Assembly (NCBI GenBank): GCA_035575235.1
Contig: DATLYA010000139.1
Location: forward strand, 1-43,075
Direction of reading: 5' to 3'
Length of the DNA stretch: 43,075 bases
Source of the DNA: SYOC01 sp035575235
Lineage (GTDB): Bacteria > Desulfobacterota > Binatia > Bin18
Positions 14,058 through 22,845 of this stretch are shown here, in pieces. Position 1 is the stretch's first letter. Every line of letters begins with the position of its first letter. The notes below the pieces were generated by a model. That model was not told where the DNA came from. It did no database searches and worked only from the letters and a program-made list of their open reading frames with translations. Made by a program: the position numbers and the translations under genes.

Positions 14058-16774
14058 TGATTTCGAAGCCAGAAATAATTGTCAAATGTGCAATCTGGCG
14101 GCTGTGGAGCGCCACAAGTGTAGCGGCATTGTACCGGACTGTTGCCACACAGATACACTGGGTTCGTCGGCCTCTTGCACGAAGAAGCCGTAGGAGTGTA
14201 AGTACAGCCTCGATACTTCGTCGGTCCAGTTGGGTCAGCATCTGTGTAATTCCCTGATGTCTGCGAACATATAAGATTGTTCCCGCAAGTAGTCGTACTT
14301 ACGCATCCAGTTATTCCAGGGGGAACAAATCCTGTAGCCGGATCTGGAATCCAGCCATTGAACACGCGGAGCGCGAACCGTAAGAGTCCCGCACTCTCAA
14401 GCTGCGACACCGATACATGCCCGTCATTAAATTGACTCGTCGATTGTCCAACTGAACTTGTCCCACCATGCATGGCGCAGCAGTCTTTTCGGCTCTGAGG
14501 GCACCTGCTTAGTCCAGTTCTGGAATCAATAAGATTATCTGGACACACAGTGCTCGATAAACAAGCATCCGTGTTCATCCCAGGGTAAGCATCACACGTT
14601 AAGCCTTGTCGGGCGCGATTGCGTACCGTCCACCCCACCAGAGCTCGCCCTCCGGTGTTTTCTCCTCGAGCCTCATTATACAAGATTTCAGCAAGGTTAA
14701 CAGTTTGTGTAAAGTAACAGCCGTTAGGATTACTAGGATCTTGGATGCACGCTGGGGACCCAAAGCGAGTATCTTGCGCCCGACAGTCATCACTTTGTCC
14801 ATTATGGACAAACTTGAGTTGGGCGAAATCGGTAAAGTCTGCTCCGGCTGCAGAAGCCCAGGGAGTGGTGCCTGCCGGGCGAGGACTCAACCACGCCGAG
14901 CCATTATGCTGCAGAGTATACAACTGGGAATCAAATCTTCCCGTGAACGCCAGAAATGCCCCTTCTTCCGTGACCGTGGTTGAAGAGAGTTGGCGAAACG
15001 TCGTAAACGAGGAGACGGATTTATAGCATGGAGCAGTAGAGAACGGAAACCATGTCGCATCCCACTGTTGGGACGGCGAGAAAAACTTATGCTTTTGATA
15101 GACTGTGCACTGGTCTGCCCCAACCGCCGCAATCGCCACTGTACTCGACCCGCTGACATTTGGCTTGTACGCGAGCACGGTTAAGTCGTTGGCAAGGCAA
15201 TTCGGGCAGGACCCTGGGAGCGGGCCCAAACTCTGCCATCCAGTCGTGGGATAGTTCACGCCATCCGAGGTAGAGATCCAATAGATCCCATATCCTAATG
15301 CTGCAGTACTGGCTTGGGCGGCAATATAGATCGTCCCATCGAGGAGTGCTGCGGCGGCGATCTTGCTCACGCAGCAGGGATGCTGTCGCCACCCTAACCA
15401 GCTCCCAGGTTGACCCGTCAAAGACCGATTCTGGTAAATATAATTATCAGTTCCTACGATAAAGAGGTGAACTTCCCCATTGGGCCGTCCTATTGCCGCG
15501 ATTTCTTTTCCAGCCCCTGGAATCTGCGTCCAGTTGCTCCAAGCAGTTCCATCATAGAAACGATAATAAATTCCGTTCCCACTGCCGATCACGGCAACTC
15601 CTGCACGAGGTCTCCCCTGAGGCGTGTGAGGAAGGCGGAAGGCGGATACACGCGTTGCTCCCCCTGTGAACGAGGTGACCGGACTAAGGTAACGATCGCT
15701 CATGTATGCGGAATAGAGAGGAGGAGGAGAACCCGCGTTGAACACGAGAAAAAGCTTGGATGAGAGAATATTGCCGGTTGTGTCTACCAACTCTGGTATT
15801 GCCCAAGCGGGTTCCGTCGTAGTTGAGGGGAGTGTAGCAGAATAGCCGTACTCTGCCTGAGTCAGCTGCTCCTCGCTTTCTCTCACTTCCACATCTACGG
15901 AAGCCGTGTCTAATCCTACTTCCTGCAACGCTCGCCTCCGCAAACGAGCCTGCAAGCCGGATTGAACACGCTGCTCTTTCGTCGTTTGCTCGTCCAAGAC
16001 GGCGAGCGCTTTCTTCGCCTGTCCTTTGTTCAACAAATGCCCCGCATAGCGATTGAGCGCTTCTTGGTTATTTTCGGGCCACAGGTCAAGCGCCTCCTCA
16101 AAAAAGGCCCAGGCGCGGTTATCGTCAAGCTTCGCCAGCGCATCCGCATAATCAACTAGTGCAATATAGGATTCCTTGGGGGTTTGGTTTTTGGGCTGCG
16201 CTAGTAATTTGCCAAAGACTCGCTCAAGGCGCTTTATATCTTGTAACTCGACCAGGACTTCGGACAACTCATGTGTATGGCGGATGTGGCCATTCTGCAC
16301 GCCAATTTCGGTCCCACGTGTAAACGCATCGGCTGCTTTTTGCATATAGCTACGCTCGCGTGCGGCAATTGCCTTTATACGATACAGCCTACCAAGCGCA
16401 ATGTGGGCGTGGCGGCTTTGTGGATATTGTTGGCGAAGGTTTTCCCACGCAGTAATTTGACTGTCAAGCTCGGCCTGATCATCTTTCTCGCTCAGACCTT
16501 CAAGGTATCCGTGGGCATTTTGCTCGATGTATTTACGTAGGACGATGGCAGGCTCGCCAGGATCGGGCTCTTGCCCAGCATGCCCCAGGTAGGTGGTCTC
16601 GAGGAGTTCTTGCACCTCCGGCTCGTAAGCATTAGGCGTCAGGGCAGGAGGCATTTGGTCAGCAGGGGCTGTCGTCGCCGTCAGGGCGAAGGGTAAGCGT
16701 AAAAGTAAAGCTCCACCTCCACTGATTATGAGTAGAGCTACGAACCAATACAGCTTACGGCGATCCTGCGACAT
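14054..16774 (-). CDS. TPR / beta-propeller / cell-wall-hydrolase-like membrane protein
   Basis: The 906-residue protein is anchored by one N-terminal membrane segment (WFVALLIISGGGALLLRLPF, residues about 10-29). Residues about 100-300 are TPR-like helices, for example HAHIALGRLYRIKAIAARE and EALNRYAGHLLNKGQAKKAL. Residues about 345-650 form a propeller-like region with repeating strands such as GVAVIGSGNGIYYRFYDGTA and the Trp-rich YDGTAWSNWTQIPGAGK, resembling PLL/DUF346-type lectin propellers. Residues about 690-790 contain LAEILYNEARGENTGGRALV, the SleB-type cell-wall hydrolase signature with Glu in YNEARGE. The Cys-rich C-terminus (RYTCGAPQPPDC) suggests disulfides outside the cytoplasm. 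I infer a periplasmic or surface cell-wall-acting protein. A cluster of repeated octamers lies upstream (16857-16963). Confidence 0.75.
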   Translation of the reverse strand: MSQDRRKLYWFVALLIISGGGALLLRLPFALTATTAPADQMPPALTPNAYEPEVQELLETTYLGHAGQEPDPGEPAIVLRKYIEQNAHGYLEGLSEKDDQAELDSQITAWENLRQQYPQSRHAHIALGRLYRIKAIAARERSYMQKAADAFTRGTEIGVQNGHIRHTHELSEVLVELQDIKRLERVFGKLLAQPKNQTPKESYIALVDYADALAKLDDNRAWAFFEEALDLWPENNQEALNRYAGHLLNKGQAKKALAVLDEQTTKEQRVQSGLQARLRRRALQEVGLDTASVDVEVRESEEQLTQAEYGYSATLPSTTTEPAWAIPELVDTTGNILSSKLFLVFNAGSPPPLYSAYMSDRYLSPVTSFTGGATRVSAFRLPHTPQGRPRAGVAVIGSGNGIYYRFYDGTAWSNWTQIPGAGKEIAAIGRPNGEVHLFIVGTDNYIYQNRSLTGQPGSWLGWRQHPCCVSKIAAAALLDGTIYIAAQASTAALGYGIYWISTSDGVNYPTTGWQSLGPLPGSCPNCLANDLTVLAYKPNVSGSSTVAIAAVGADQCTVYQKHKFFSPSQQWDATWFPFSTAPCYKSVSSFTTFRQLSSTTVTEEGAFLAFTGRFDSQLYTLQHNGSAWLSPRPAGTTPWASAAGADFTDFAQLKFVHNGQSDDCRAQDTRFGSPACIQDPSNPNGCYFTQTVNLAEILYNEARGENTGGRALVGWTVRNRARQGLTCDAYPGMNTDACLSSTVCPDNLIDSRTGLSRCPQSRKDCCAMHGGTSSVGQSTSQFNDGHVSVSQLESAGLLRFALRVFNGWIPDPATGFVPPGITGCVSTTTCGNNLICSQTSGNYTDADPTGPTKYRGCTYTPTASSCKRPTNPVYLCGNSPVQCRYTCGAPQPPDCTFDNYFWLRNQ

Positions 16775-16856
16775 TGGCTTTCGCTCCTTTGGTTAGTCAC
16801 AATAGAAACATCCCAGGGACATGGCTGGCGTATTATGGCAACTTTGTGTACAAATC

Positions 16857-16963
16857 AATCCTGAAAACCCATGACAACGCTAACAAAAATCCATGACAAG
16901 CTCTGGGAAACTGTCATGGAAAACCGTGACAAAACTCCCCAATTGTCCTGGAAACCCATGACA
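16857..16963. promoter_or_regulatory. Array of CCATGACA/TGTCATGG half-sites, putative operator
   Basis: Exact octamers occur at 16869-16876, 16891-16898, 16912-16919 (inverted) and 16956-16963. One-mismatch copies lie at 16924-16931 (CCGTGACA) and 16944-16951 (TGTCCTGG). Two 20-base dyads result: 16912-16931 and 16944-16963, each with half-sites separated by four bases. A 20-mer at 16857-16876 matches the last dyad at 17 of 20 positions. The dyads lie about 32-33 bases apart, three helical turns, and the first pair of octamers 22 bases apart, two turns. The array is 81 bases upstream of the 906-residue gene start. Confidence 0.6.
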
Positions 16964-17004
16964 GAGGTGAGCGCACGTCAGAAGACGAAGAAAGGAAGGG
17001 CAGC

Positions 17005-17697
17005 TTAGCGGTCGGGCGCGATCACCTCCAGGCGCAAGGCAGCGCGCACCAAGCCGGCAAGGTCATGCACTCCGAGCCGCGCCATCAGCCGGCGACGGTG
17101 GGTCTCAATTGTGGTGGTGCTGAGCTGCAGCAAGGCAGCAATTTCTTTGCTCGTCCGCCCTTCGGCGATTAACTGCAAGATTTCGCGCTGACGAGAAGCA
17201 AGCGATCCACTTGAGTTTCGGTTGATCTTTTTGTTTTCGCTCTTGAGGCGGCGCAGATAATCGGTGAGCACCGGTTGAGATACAGCGGCGCTGAGATACA
17301 TCTCTCCCCGCGCCACTGCTTGGACCGCCAGGACGAACTCGGTCGGGACCGCCTCTTTCAGGACATACCCGCTCGCCCCGGCGCGTAACGCCCGCACGAC
17401 ATACTCGGGGGTAGCGTACATAGAAAGAATCAGTACCCGGGCCTGAGGATCTTCGCGCCGTACCCGGGTAGTCGCCTCTACCCCATTGAGCTCTGGCATC
17501 GCCAGATCCATCACGACCACATCCGGGCGCGCAGTTTGGCTCAGCCGCACCGCTTCACGACCATCACTCGCCTCTCCCACAATCTGCACGCCAGCTCCTG
17601 TCTCCAATAGCAAGCGTAAGCCGGCGCGGACCAGAGTGTGATCGTCAGCCAGCAGCACGCGCAGCTTTTTCACCGGGAGTGTCGCAGAGGCCCCCAT
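17005..17697 (-). CDS. NarL/LuxR-family response regulator
   Basis: The 230-residue protein has a receiver domain with LRVLLADDHTLVRAGLRLLL (acidic pair Asp18-Asp19). The phospho-acceptor Asp64 is in VVVMDLAMPELNG, and the conserved Lys is in SGYVLKEAVP. A LuxR-type HTH follows: LASRQREILQLIAEGRTSKE and TIETHRRRLMARLGVHDLAG, about residues 165-225. It would bind DNA after phosphorylation by a histidine kinase. Its start overlaps the end of the kinase frame by 28 bases, so the two form one operon. Because the kinase is frameshifted, the regulator may be orphaned or served by another kinase. Its target could include the octamer array downstream, but NarL sites differ and this is a guess. Confidence 0.93.
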   Translation of the reverse strand: MGASATLPVKKLRVLLADDHTLVRAGLRLLLETGAGVQIVGEASDGREAVRLSQTARPDVVVMDLAMPELNGVEATTRVRREDPQARVLILSMYATPEYVVRALRAGASGYVLKEAVPTEFVLAVQAVARGEMYLSAAVSQPVLTDYLRRLKSENKKINRNSSGSLASRQREILQLIAEGRTSKEIAALLQLSTTTIETHRRRLMARLGVHDLAGLVRAALRLEVIAPDR

Positions 17698-18865
17698 ACC
17701 TGAATCTCCGTCCCTTTCCCTGGAGCCGTTCTTATCGCTAACTGGCCGCCGATCAGCCGCACCCGTTCCTCTATGCCCAGCAGTCCCAGCCCCTGCCCCG
17801 CGCGGGCCCGCACGGCATCGAGGTCAAAGCCCTTCCCGTCGTCGCGGATGCGGAGGTCCAGAGCAGCGTCGTGTTGTCGCAGGGCGATCCAGACCTGCCG
17901 CGCCCGTGCGTGGCGGGTGATGTTAGTCAACGCCTCCTGCACGATGCGAAAACAGGCGGTTGCGATGGCCTGGCCAGGACGTGGGTGGAGTCGGGCTGCG
18001 GCAAAATGGATGACAAGCCCCGTCCGGTGCGCCCATCGATCTACATGCCCTTGAAGGGTTTCCACCAGGCCAAGATGAGCAAGTTGCGAAGGCCGTAAAT
18101 CGAGGGAAAGATCCCGAATCTGTTGTACGAGAGCGTCCAGCAGGCGCAAACTCTCTTGGAGATGCGACCTGGCTCGCTTGGGGACCGGCTCCAGTGCGGT
18201 GAGGATGAGTTTGAGCGCAGTCAATCTTTGGCCAATTTCATCATGTAATTCCGCGCCAGATGACGACGCTCGGCCTCTTGCGTCTCTAAGAGCTGGCGCG
18301 AGAGAAGCTGGAGCCGTTCTTCGGCCTGCTTACGGGCCGTGATATCCCGCGCCACGCTGAGGGTGGCGCTTTCTCCCGTCGGTTCGTGGAAAGGGATGGC
18401 GTGCACCTCGAACACGCGGGTCTCTCCCCGCCCATTCCGCGCCCGGACCTCTAAGCCGCGGACCGGACGCCCGTGTTGCAAAGCGGCAAACGCCTGCAAG
18501 ACTTCAGCAAGATTGTCACCGGCGAAAAAATCCAGAAAGTAGCGCTGTCGCAGTTCCTGCAGAGATAAGCCCTGCCATTGCAGCAAAGCGGGATTGGCGT
18601 CCAGCAGCCGGCCTCCATTATCAGTCAGATAGATGAAATCGGGGCTGGCGGCGAAAATCGCCTGATACCTGGCTTCGCCGGCGGGGAGAGCGAGGCCTTG
18701 CTGCGCCGCTTCTTCTCCCCTCACGCGCCTCAGCGCTGAAGAGCCGTCGAGCAAACGTCCTTGCGGAGCGCAGCGGCGCACACCGTCCAGAGAGCAGCCG
18801 CAGGGCGCCGCCCGGCTCCGCGCGCTCTTCAACGACGTCCCCTGGCATCGCTTCCTTCCGGGCAT
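17670..18865 (-). pseudogene. PAS sensor histidine kinase frameshifted at its H-box
   Basis: Two frames together encode one NarX/DegS-type kinase. The 5-prime frame (18865-18221) has a PAS domain, YQAIFAASPDFIYLTDNGGR to VARDITARKQAEERL, then QLLETQEAERRHLAR. At 18250-18252 one C (G on the coding strand) is missing from what should be a three-base run. With it restored, the frame reads ELHDEIGQRLTALKL, the HisKA_3 phospho-acceptor motif. Without it, translation ends NYMMKLAKD. The other frame (18224-17670) carries the dimerisation helix LVQQIRDLSLDLRPSQLAHL and ATPase boxes FRIVQEALTNITRHA, DDGKGFD and GQGLGLLGIEER. The frames overlap by four bases (TTGA). Causes could be a real mutation, a sequencing error or recoding. 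The N-terminal start is uncertain. Confidence 0.85.
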
Positions 18866-19021
18866 GGCCTCCCTTTCCGTCCCAACATGTTCTCAACTTT
18901 GTTGATCAGACGAAATAATGGAGGATATAGCAAAAACAGGGTGAGAATGTCTATATCAAATTCGCTGGTGTTCGCACGATCCCTGTTTCAACAAGCGCGG
19001 TCATTGAGTCTCTGGCGGCGC

Positions 19022-19060
19022 GGGCTTCCAGCCCGTGCTTGAGACAGGCTGGAAGCCTGT
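19022..19060. repeat. Tandem-hairpin palindromic repeat
   Basis: Two adjacent hairpins occur. GGGCT-TCC-AGCCC at 19022-19034 has a 5-base stem. ACAGGCT-GGA-AGCCTGT at 19044-19060 has a 7-base stem. The halves are also related to each other, since GGCTTCCAGCC and GGCTGGAAGCC are reverse complements. The element lies in the 292-base gap 18866-19157 before the kinase gene. Similar palindromic units are dispersed in many bacterial genomes, but only this copy is in the window. I see no gene in the rest of the gap. Confidence 0.6.
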
Positions 19061-19157
19061 CCTACCAGCGCTTGATCGGGAATCGTATGACCGGTTCTGA
19101 TCGTCAAAGTTCATCAGGGACAGGCTCCGGGAGTTCCTTCCTTGTGGTGTTGACCAT

Positions 19158-19970
19158 TCAAGACGAACTGACGCTATTTTTTCTGCCGTGAGCGTAGCTG
19201 TAAAAGCCCTTGCCAGCTTTTCGCCCATAGCATCCCAACGCCACCATGCGCTGTAACAACGGTGGGGGGGCAAATCGAGTATCTCGCGTTTGCTTGAATA
19301 CATTTTGCGCAGCCTGGAGCAACACATCCAACCCTATGACGTCGCTCAGGGCAAACGGCCCCATAGGATGGCCGCAACCGAGCGTCATCGCTGCGTCAAT
19401 ATCCGCCATTGACGCCAGGCCCTCTTCGAGCAGCCGAATGGCGTTGAGCAAATAGACCAGTAATAAACGATTGACAATGAAGCCAGGACGGTCACCGGCG
19501 CCAATAGCGACCTTTTTGAGTTTTTTGATCAATTCGAGCACCGGCTGATATATCTCGCTGTCGGTTTGCGCAGTGGTGATCACTTCAACTAGTTTCATCG
19601 TCAGTACAGGATGGAAAAAATGGGCCCCAATGAAGCGCTTTTGTCGCTCGGCGGACACGACAGCCATCATGTCGGTAATGCTCAAGGAAGAGGTTCCGGA
19701 CGCGAAGATTGTTTCCGGTTTGCAGACGGCGTCTAACTTCTTAAAAATTTCCTGTTTCGCCTCAAGGCTTTCGGTGATCGCCTCTAAGACAATATCAACC
19801 TCAGCGAGCTCATTGTACGAAGTAGTGAACGCAATATTTTTCGGTGATGCACTATTCTCAATCGCTTTACGCGTACAAACAGTCACTGGAAAGCCGCCAT
19901 GCGCGGCTAATCGAGCAATCCCCTTGCCCATCTGGCCATATCCAATGACGCCAATTGTCTCGATGGTCAT
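19158..19970 (-). CDS. 3-hydroxybutyryl/3-hydroxyacyl-CoA dehydrogenase
   Basis: The 270-residue enzyme oxidises or reduces 3-hydroxyacyl-CoA with NAD(P) in fatty-acid or butyrate metabolism. Motifs present are the Rossmann loop GVIGYGQMGKGIARLA (residues about 6-21), the substrate-side SGTSSLSITDM, the catalytic region FIGAHFFHPVLTMKLVEVI with its His, GFIVNRLLLVYLLNA, and the C-terminal GCGHPMGPFALSDVIGLD. It is shorter than the usual 280-290. The Rossmann fold goes straight from VTVCTRKAIENSASPKN to IAFTTSYNELAEVDIVLEAI, without the helical stretch of about 35 residues normally found between them. It may be a natural short subfamily or an in-frame deletion. The ATG at 19970 follows a good AAGGAAAG ribosome site. 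Confidence 0.85.
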   Translation of the reverse strand: MTIETIGVIGYGQMGKGIARLAAHGGFPVTVCTRKAIENSASPKNIAFTTSYNELAEVDIVLEAITESLEAKQEIFKKLDAVCKPETIFASGTSSLSITDMMAVVSAERQKRFIGAHFFHPVLTMKLVEVITTAQTDSEIYQPVLELIKKLKKVAIGAGDRPGFIVNRLLLVYLLNAIRLLEEGLASMADIDAAMTLGCGHPMGPFALSDVIGLDVLLQAAQNVFKQTRDTRFAPPPLLQRMVALGCYGRKAGKGFYSYAHGRKNSVSSS

Positions 19971-20124
19971 GAGCAAATTCTTTCCTTAAGATCAAGAAAC
20001 CGCAAGCGCACGTCGGCAAATCTAGCGAGGAGTTGTCAGATTTATACGTTCTGGGAAGAGAGAACAGGTGACTGAGAAGCCCTGCCTGAGTTTCCTTTAG
20101 GGCGTTGCCGTTCGTGACGAACGC

Positions 20125-20650
20125 ATGGTCTTCAATTCGCTGACGTTTCTTGTCTTTTTTCTCGTTGTACTCAGCCTTCATCACTTGCCGCTGCCGTGGC
20201 GAGTGCGGAAAGTGAACCTGCTCCTTGCCAGCTATCTCTTTTACGCCGCCTGAAATCCGGTGTTCGTTCTGTTGCTGTGGTCGTCGACGTTCGTCGATTG
20301 GTTCGTCGCCAAGTGGATGGTCGGCAGCAAAACACAAACTGGAAAATGCAGAGTGCTCTTCCTGAGCCTTGCCGTCAATCTTGGGTTTCTTGGCTACTTG
20401 AAGTATGGGGCGTTTCTCATCAATAATCTCACCGTGCTGCTTGCTCCTTTGGGAATCGCCTATCAACCCACACTGCTGTCTCTTCTTCTGCCTGTGGGGG
20501 TTTCTTTCTACACCCTTGAAACCTTATCCTCCACCTTGGATGTGTATCGCGGGCAGACGCCGCCGTGGAAATCGTGCCTGGATTTCGCCTTATTCGTGGC
20601 CTTCTTTCCGCCTCTGGTTGCCGGGCCGATTATCCGATTACGAAGACCCT
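20125..20650 (+). pseudogene. Broken MBOAT-family O-acyltransferase (AlgI-like)
   Basis: From the ATG at 20125 the frame reads MVFNSLTFLVFFLVVLSLHH and then VNLLLASYLFYAA, followed by TGA at 20251-20253. The same frame resumes with NPVFVLLLWSSTFVDWFVAK, VNLGFLGYLKYGAFLINNL, LLSLLLPVGVSFYTLETLSS and FALFVAFFPPLVAGPIIR. These are typical segments of polytopic O-acyltransferases that acylate polysaccharides. The stop replaces the Trp expected in the LFYAAWNP motif, a TGG-to-TGA change. After GPIIR at about 20640, recognisable homology ends, about 170 residues into a protein normally near 450-500. The gene is therefore dead both by nonsense mutation and by 3-prime loss. Confidence 0.8.
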
Positions 20651-20807
20651 TGCTGAAATTTTGGCTCCGGTGTTGCGGTCCTCGCAGCGGCCAAACGGGG
20701 AATTGCCTGCAGGCAGTGGACAGAGAGCCCTGTAGCTGTTGTGTATGTCTCCGCCCGCCTCAGCGTTTTCTTTCCGGGAAGTGTGCGCCGACTGTGGAGG
20801 AGCAGTT

Positions 20808-21764
20808 ATGAAAAAGGGGCTGGTGTGTAGTGTTCTTGTCGCGCTGGCGGCGGCAAACGTCCACGCGGCGAATGTGACCTCTCCAGCAGATGGTCGTCTG
20901 CCTAATAAAATTTACGGAGTATACAGAAACTCCACGCTCTACGGCAGTCCATGGGGAGAAATCACTACGTTGACCTGGTGGGCCATTACCCAATGGGTAT
21001 GGCGGCGCTACCCCTCCTCTTCTCAGGAATTGTCTACTATATATAAATGTCGCGGATCGTGTACGAATGGAGCCTGGGAAGCAGCCTCGAACGACGGAAG
21101 GTTAAGGGTGCGAGCTTCTTATAACACAGGAGGACAGACACGCTACACTTTGAGGGCTGATTTCTGGGGAGCAAAGTTTGACGCCTGCAATGAGTATGAT
21201 TTGTTGATCAACGCGGACCAGAGAGTAAGCGCGCTTAATTCCGTCCAACCATTCTCGTCCCAGACATCGCTCGGCGCCTCTATCTTTTACAGATATACCT
21301 GGACCCAGGGCTTGAAGGTCGAAACTCATGGGACAGCGTGCGACTCTGTCAGTGGGATCAATTATGCGTCCTCAGTAGCCGGCTTGCTGTTCAAAAACCA
21401 GGCGAGCGGAGAATATCTCCATTACCAAATCATCAGTTCCGATTCTCGGTTTACAGGCCCCGGTCCGTATTTCGATGAGTTTTGGTTTGAGTGCAACAAT
21501 AAGGGATTTTGGGGAGTGAGCGATGATGTGGCCGTGTATGGCGACACGTACGATGTCCCAGGTGATAAAGCATCAAAGACGTACGATCTCGACATCAAGA
21601 AGAGACTGTCTCATCTCATTGGCAATCCAAGCAATTGCCTGCCGGTCGGCGCTCGCAATCCAGAGGACTGGAAATTGCAAGGGACCTATACTGGGTTAGC
21701 TGTTGACGGGGAGGCGAAAGCCGAGGGCTTTTTTCATTCTATCATGGTGACAACCACGCCATAA
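20808..21764 (+). CDS. Secreted protein of unknown function
   Basis: The 318-residue protein begins MKKGLVCSVLVALAAANVHA, a clear signal peptide, so it is exported. GGAGG lies seven bases before the ATG. The mature protein is aromatic-rich with several Cys in pairs (YKCRGSCTNG, FDACNEYD, FECNNKGFWG), suggesting disulfides and a mostly beta fold. I recognise no family or catalytic motif. It lies 22 bases upstream of the PIG-L deacetylase on the same strand and may be co-transcribed with it. Its 5-prime side adjoins the MBOAT remnant. Confidence 0.8.
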   Translation: MKKGLVCSVLVALAAANVHAANVTSPADGRLPNKIYGVYRNSTLYGSPWGEITTLTWWAITQWVWRRYPSSSQELSTIYKCRGSCTNGAWEAASNDGRLRVRASYNTGGQTRYTLRADFWGAKFDACNEYDLLINADQRVSALNSVQPFSSQTSLGASIFYRYTWTQGLKVETHGTACDSVSGINYASSVAGLLFKNQASGEYLHYQIISSDSRFTGPGPYFDEFWFECNNKGFWGVSDDVAVYGDTYDVPGDKASKTYDLDIKKRLSHLIGNPSNCLPVGARNPEDWKLQGTYTGLAVDGEAKAEGFFHSIMVTTTP

Positions 21765-21786
21765 AGCACAAGGAAGAAAATCCGTA

Positions 21787-22845
21787 GTGGAAATCGCTCT
21801 TCCTCCAGCCAATCGCGTCCTCGTTGTGGCTCCACATCCTGACGATGAGAGTTTGGGATGCGGAGGAACTATCGCCAGATATACCCGCAATGGAATCGCC
21901 GTCGCGCTTCTCGTAGTTTCAGACGGTGGAGCCCTCGATGAACAGAGTGAGAATGCAGGCGATCTTGTCGCACGGCGGGCCCAAGAAACAATGGCGGCGG
22001 CGGCGGCGCTGGGCGTCTCGCAGGTTGACTTTCTCGGCCTTCCAGATGGTCAACTCGCACAGTATCGTGCAGAGCTCGCTCATGCAGTCCGCCAACACCT
22101 CACGCAGTGTACGCCTGACCTGATCTTCTGTCCTTCTCCTATTGATGGACATCCTGATCACGCCGTCGTCGCCCGTGTGCTCTTGCAACTCCACCGTGAA
22201 CTGCCGGGATGGACCCTGGCTTTTTATGAGCTACACACCCCTTTACGCCCCAACTGGTTGGTGAATATCTCTGAGGTGTTGCCAATCAAGGAGCAGGCAG
22301 TCCTCTGCTACCAGCGCAGTCTTTTCGGTCAACCGCACTTTTTTTGGGAAACCGTCCGAGGACTCAATCAGGCGCGGTCGTTTTTTGTCCACCAGCCGGG
22401 GTTTTTCGAGGCCTTATGGGTCACCCGGGCGCCATTAACGGATCAAGAGGTCATAGAGTGGTCGACCTTTGATTTTCATCCCCAATCGAGCGAAGACCTT
22501 ACCCTCCGCGCCCTGAAAGGCGTCGATGAATGCCTGTTCCTGCTGAAGGAGAGAAGTGCGGAAGCAGCGTCTCGCCAACAGCAAATAGAAACACTGCAAC
22601 AAGAAAAAGAGAGCTTGCAGCAGCAACTACACAACCAGGCCGCTCTGCTTGCCTCTCTCCAGCAGATTCTGGAAAGGCAGAATCGTGAACTCCAGGCCCT
22701 CCAACATAGCTTTACCAAGTGGGTGCGGCAATTTTGCCGCCGTTATATGGACCGTCGCTTTCCAGTGGGGACTCGCACGCGAGCTGTCCTGCGGCGATTG
22801 AATCGCCTGCGGCTTCAATACACGTCAAAATCGCCAAGCGAGTAG
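21787..22845 (+). CDS. PIG-L family deacetylase with C-terminal coiled coil
   Basis: This 352-residue protein starts at GTG 21787 behind AAGGAAG. The PIG-L/LmbE zinc-binding motif VVAPHPDDESLGCGG gives His17, Asp19 and Asp20. The second ligand motif is DGHPDHAVV (His122, His125). The family removes acetyl groups from GlcNAc-type sugars in glycolipids, thiols or polysaccharides. Residues about 255-310 are a long Gln/Glu-rich coiled coil (QQQIETLQQEKESLQQQLHN). The protein ends in a basic tail (RLNRLRLQYTSKSPSE). The coiled coil is unusual for the family and may allow oligomerisation or docking to the glycan machinery. The end overlaps the convergent GNAT gene by 31 bases. Confidence 0.88.
   Translation: MEIALPPANRVLVVAPHPDDESLGCGGTIARYTRNGIAVALLVVSDGGALDEQSENAGDLVARRAQETMAAAAALGVSQVDFLGLPDGQLAQYRAELAHAVRQHLTQCTPDLIFCPSPIDGHPDHAVVARVLLQLHRELPGWTLAFYELHTPLRPNWLVNISEVLPIKEQAVLCYQRSLFGQPHFFWETVRGLNQARSFFVHQPGFFEALWVTRAPLTDQEVIEWSTFDFHPQSSEDLTLRALKGVDECLFLLKERSAEAASRQQQIETLQQEKESLQQQLHNQAALLASLQQILERQNRELQALQHSFTKWVRQFCRRYMDRRFPVGTRTRAVLRRLNRLRLQYTSKSPSE

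Noticed and set aside
20650..20808. DPC-like and GSG-like text after the MBOAT remnant resembling a methyltransferase
   Set aside because: It needs frame changes and internal stops, and the similarity is too short to trust.
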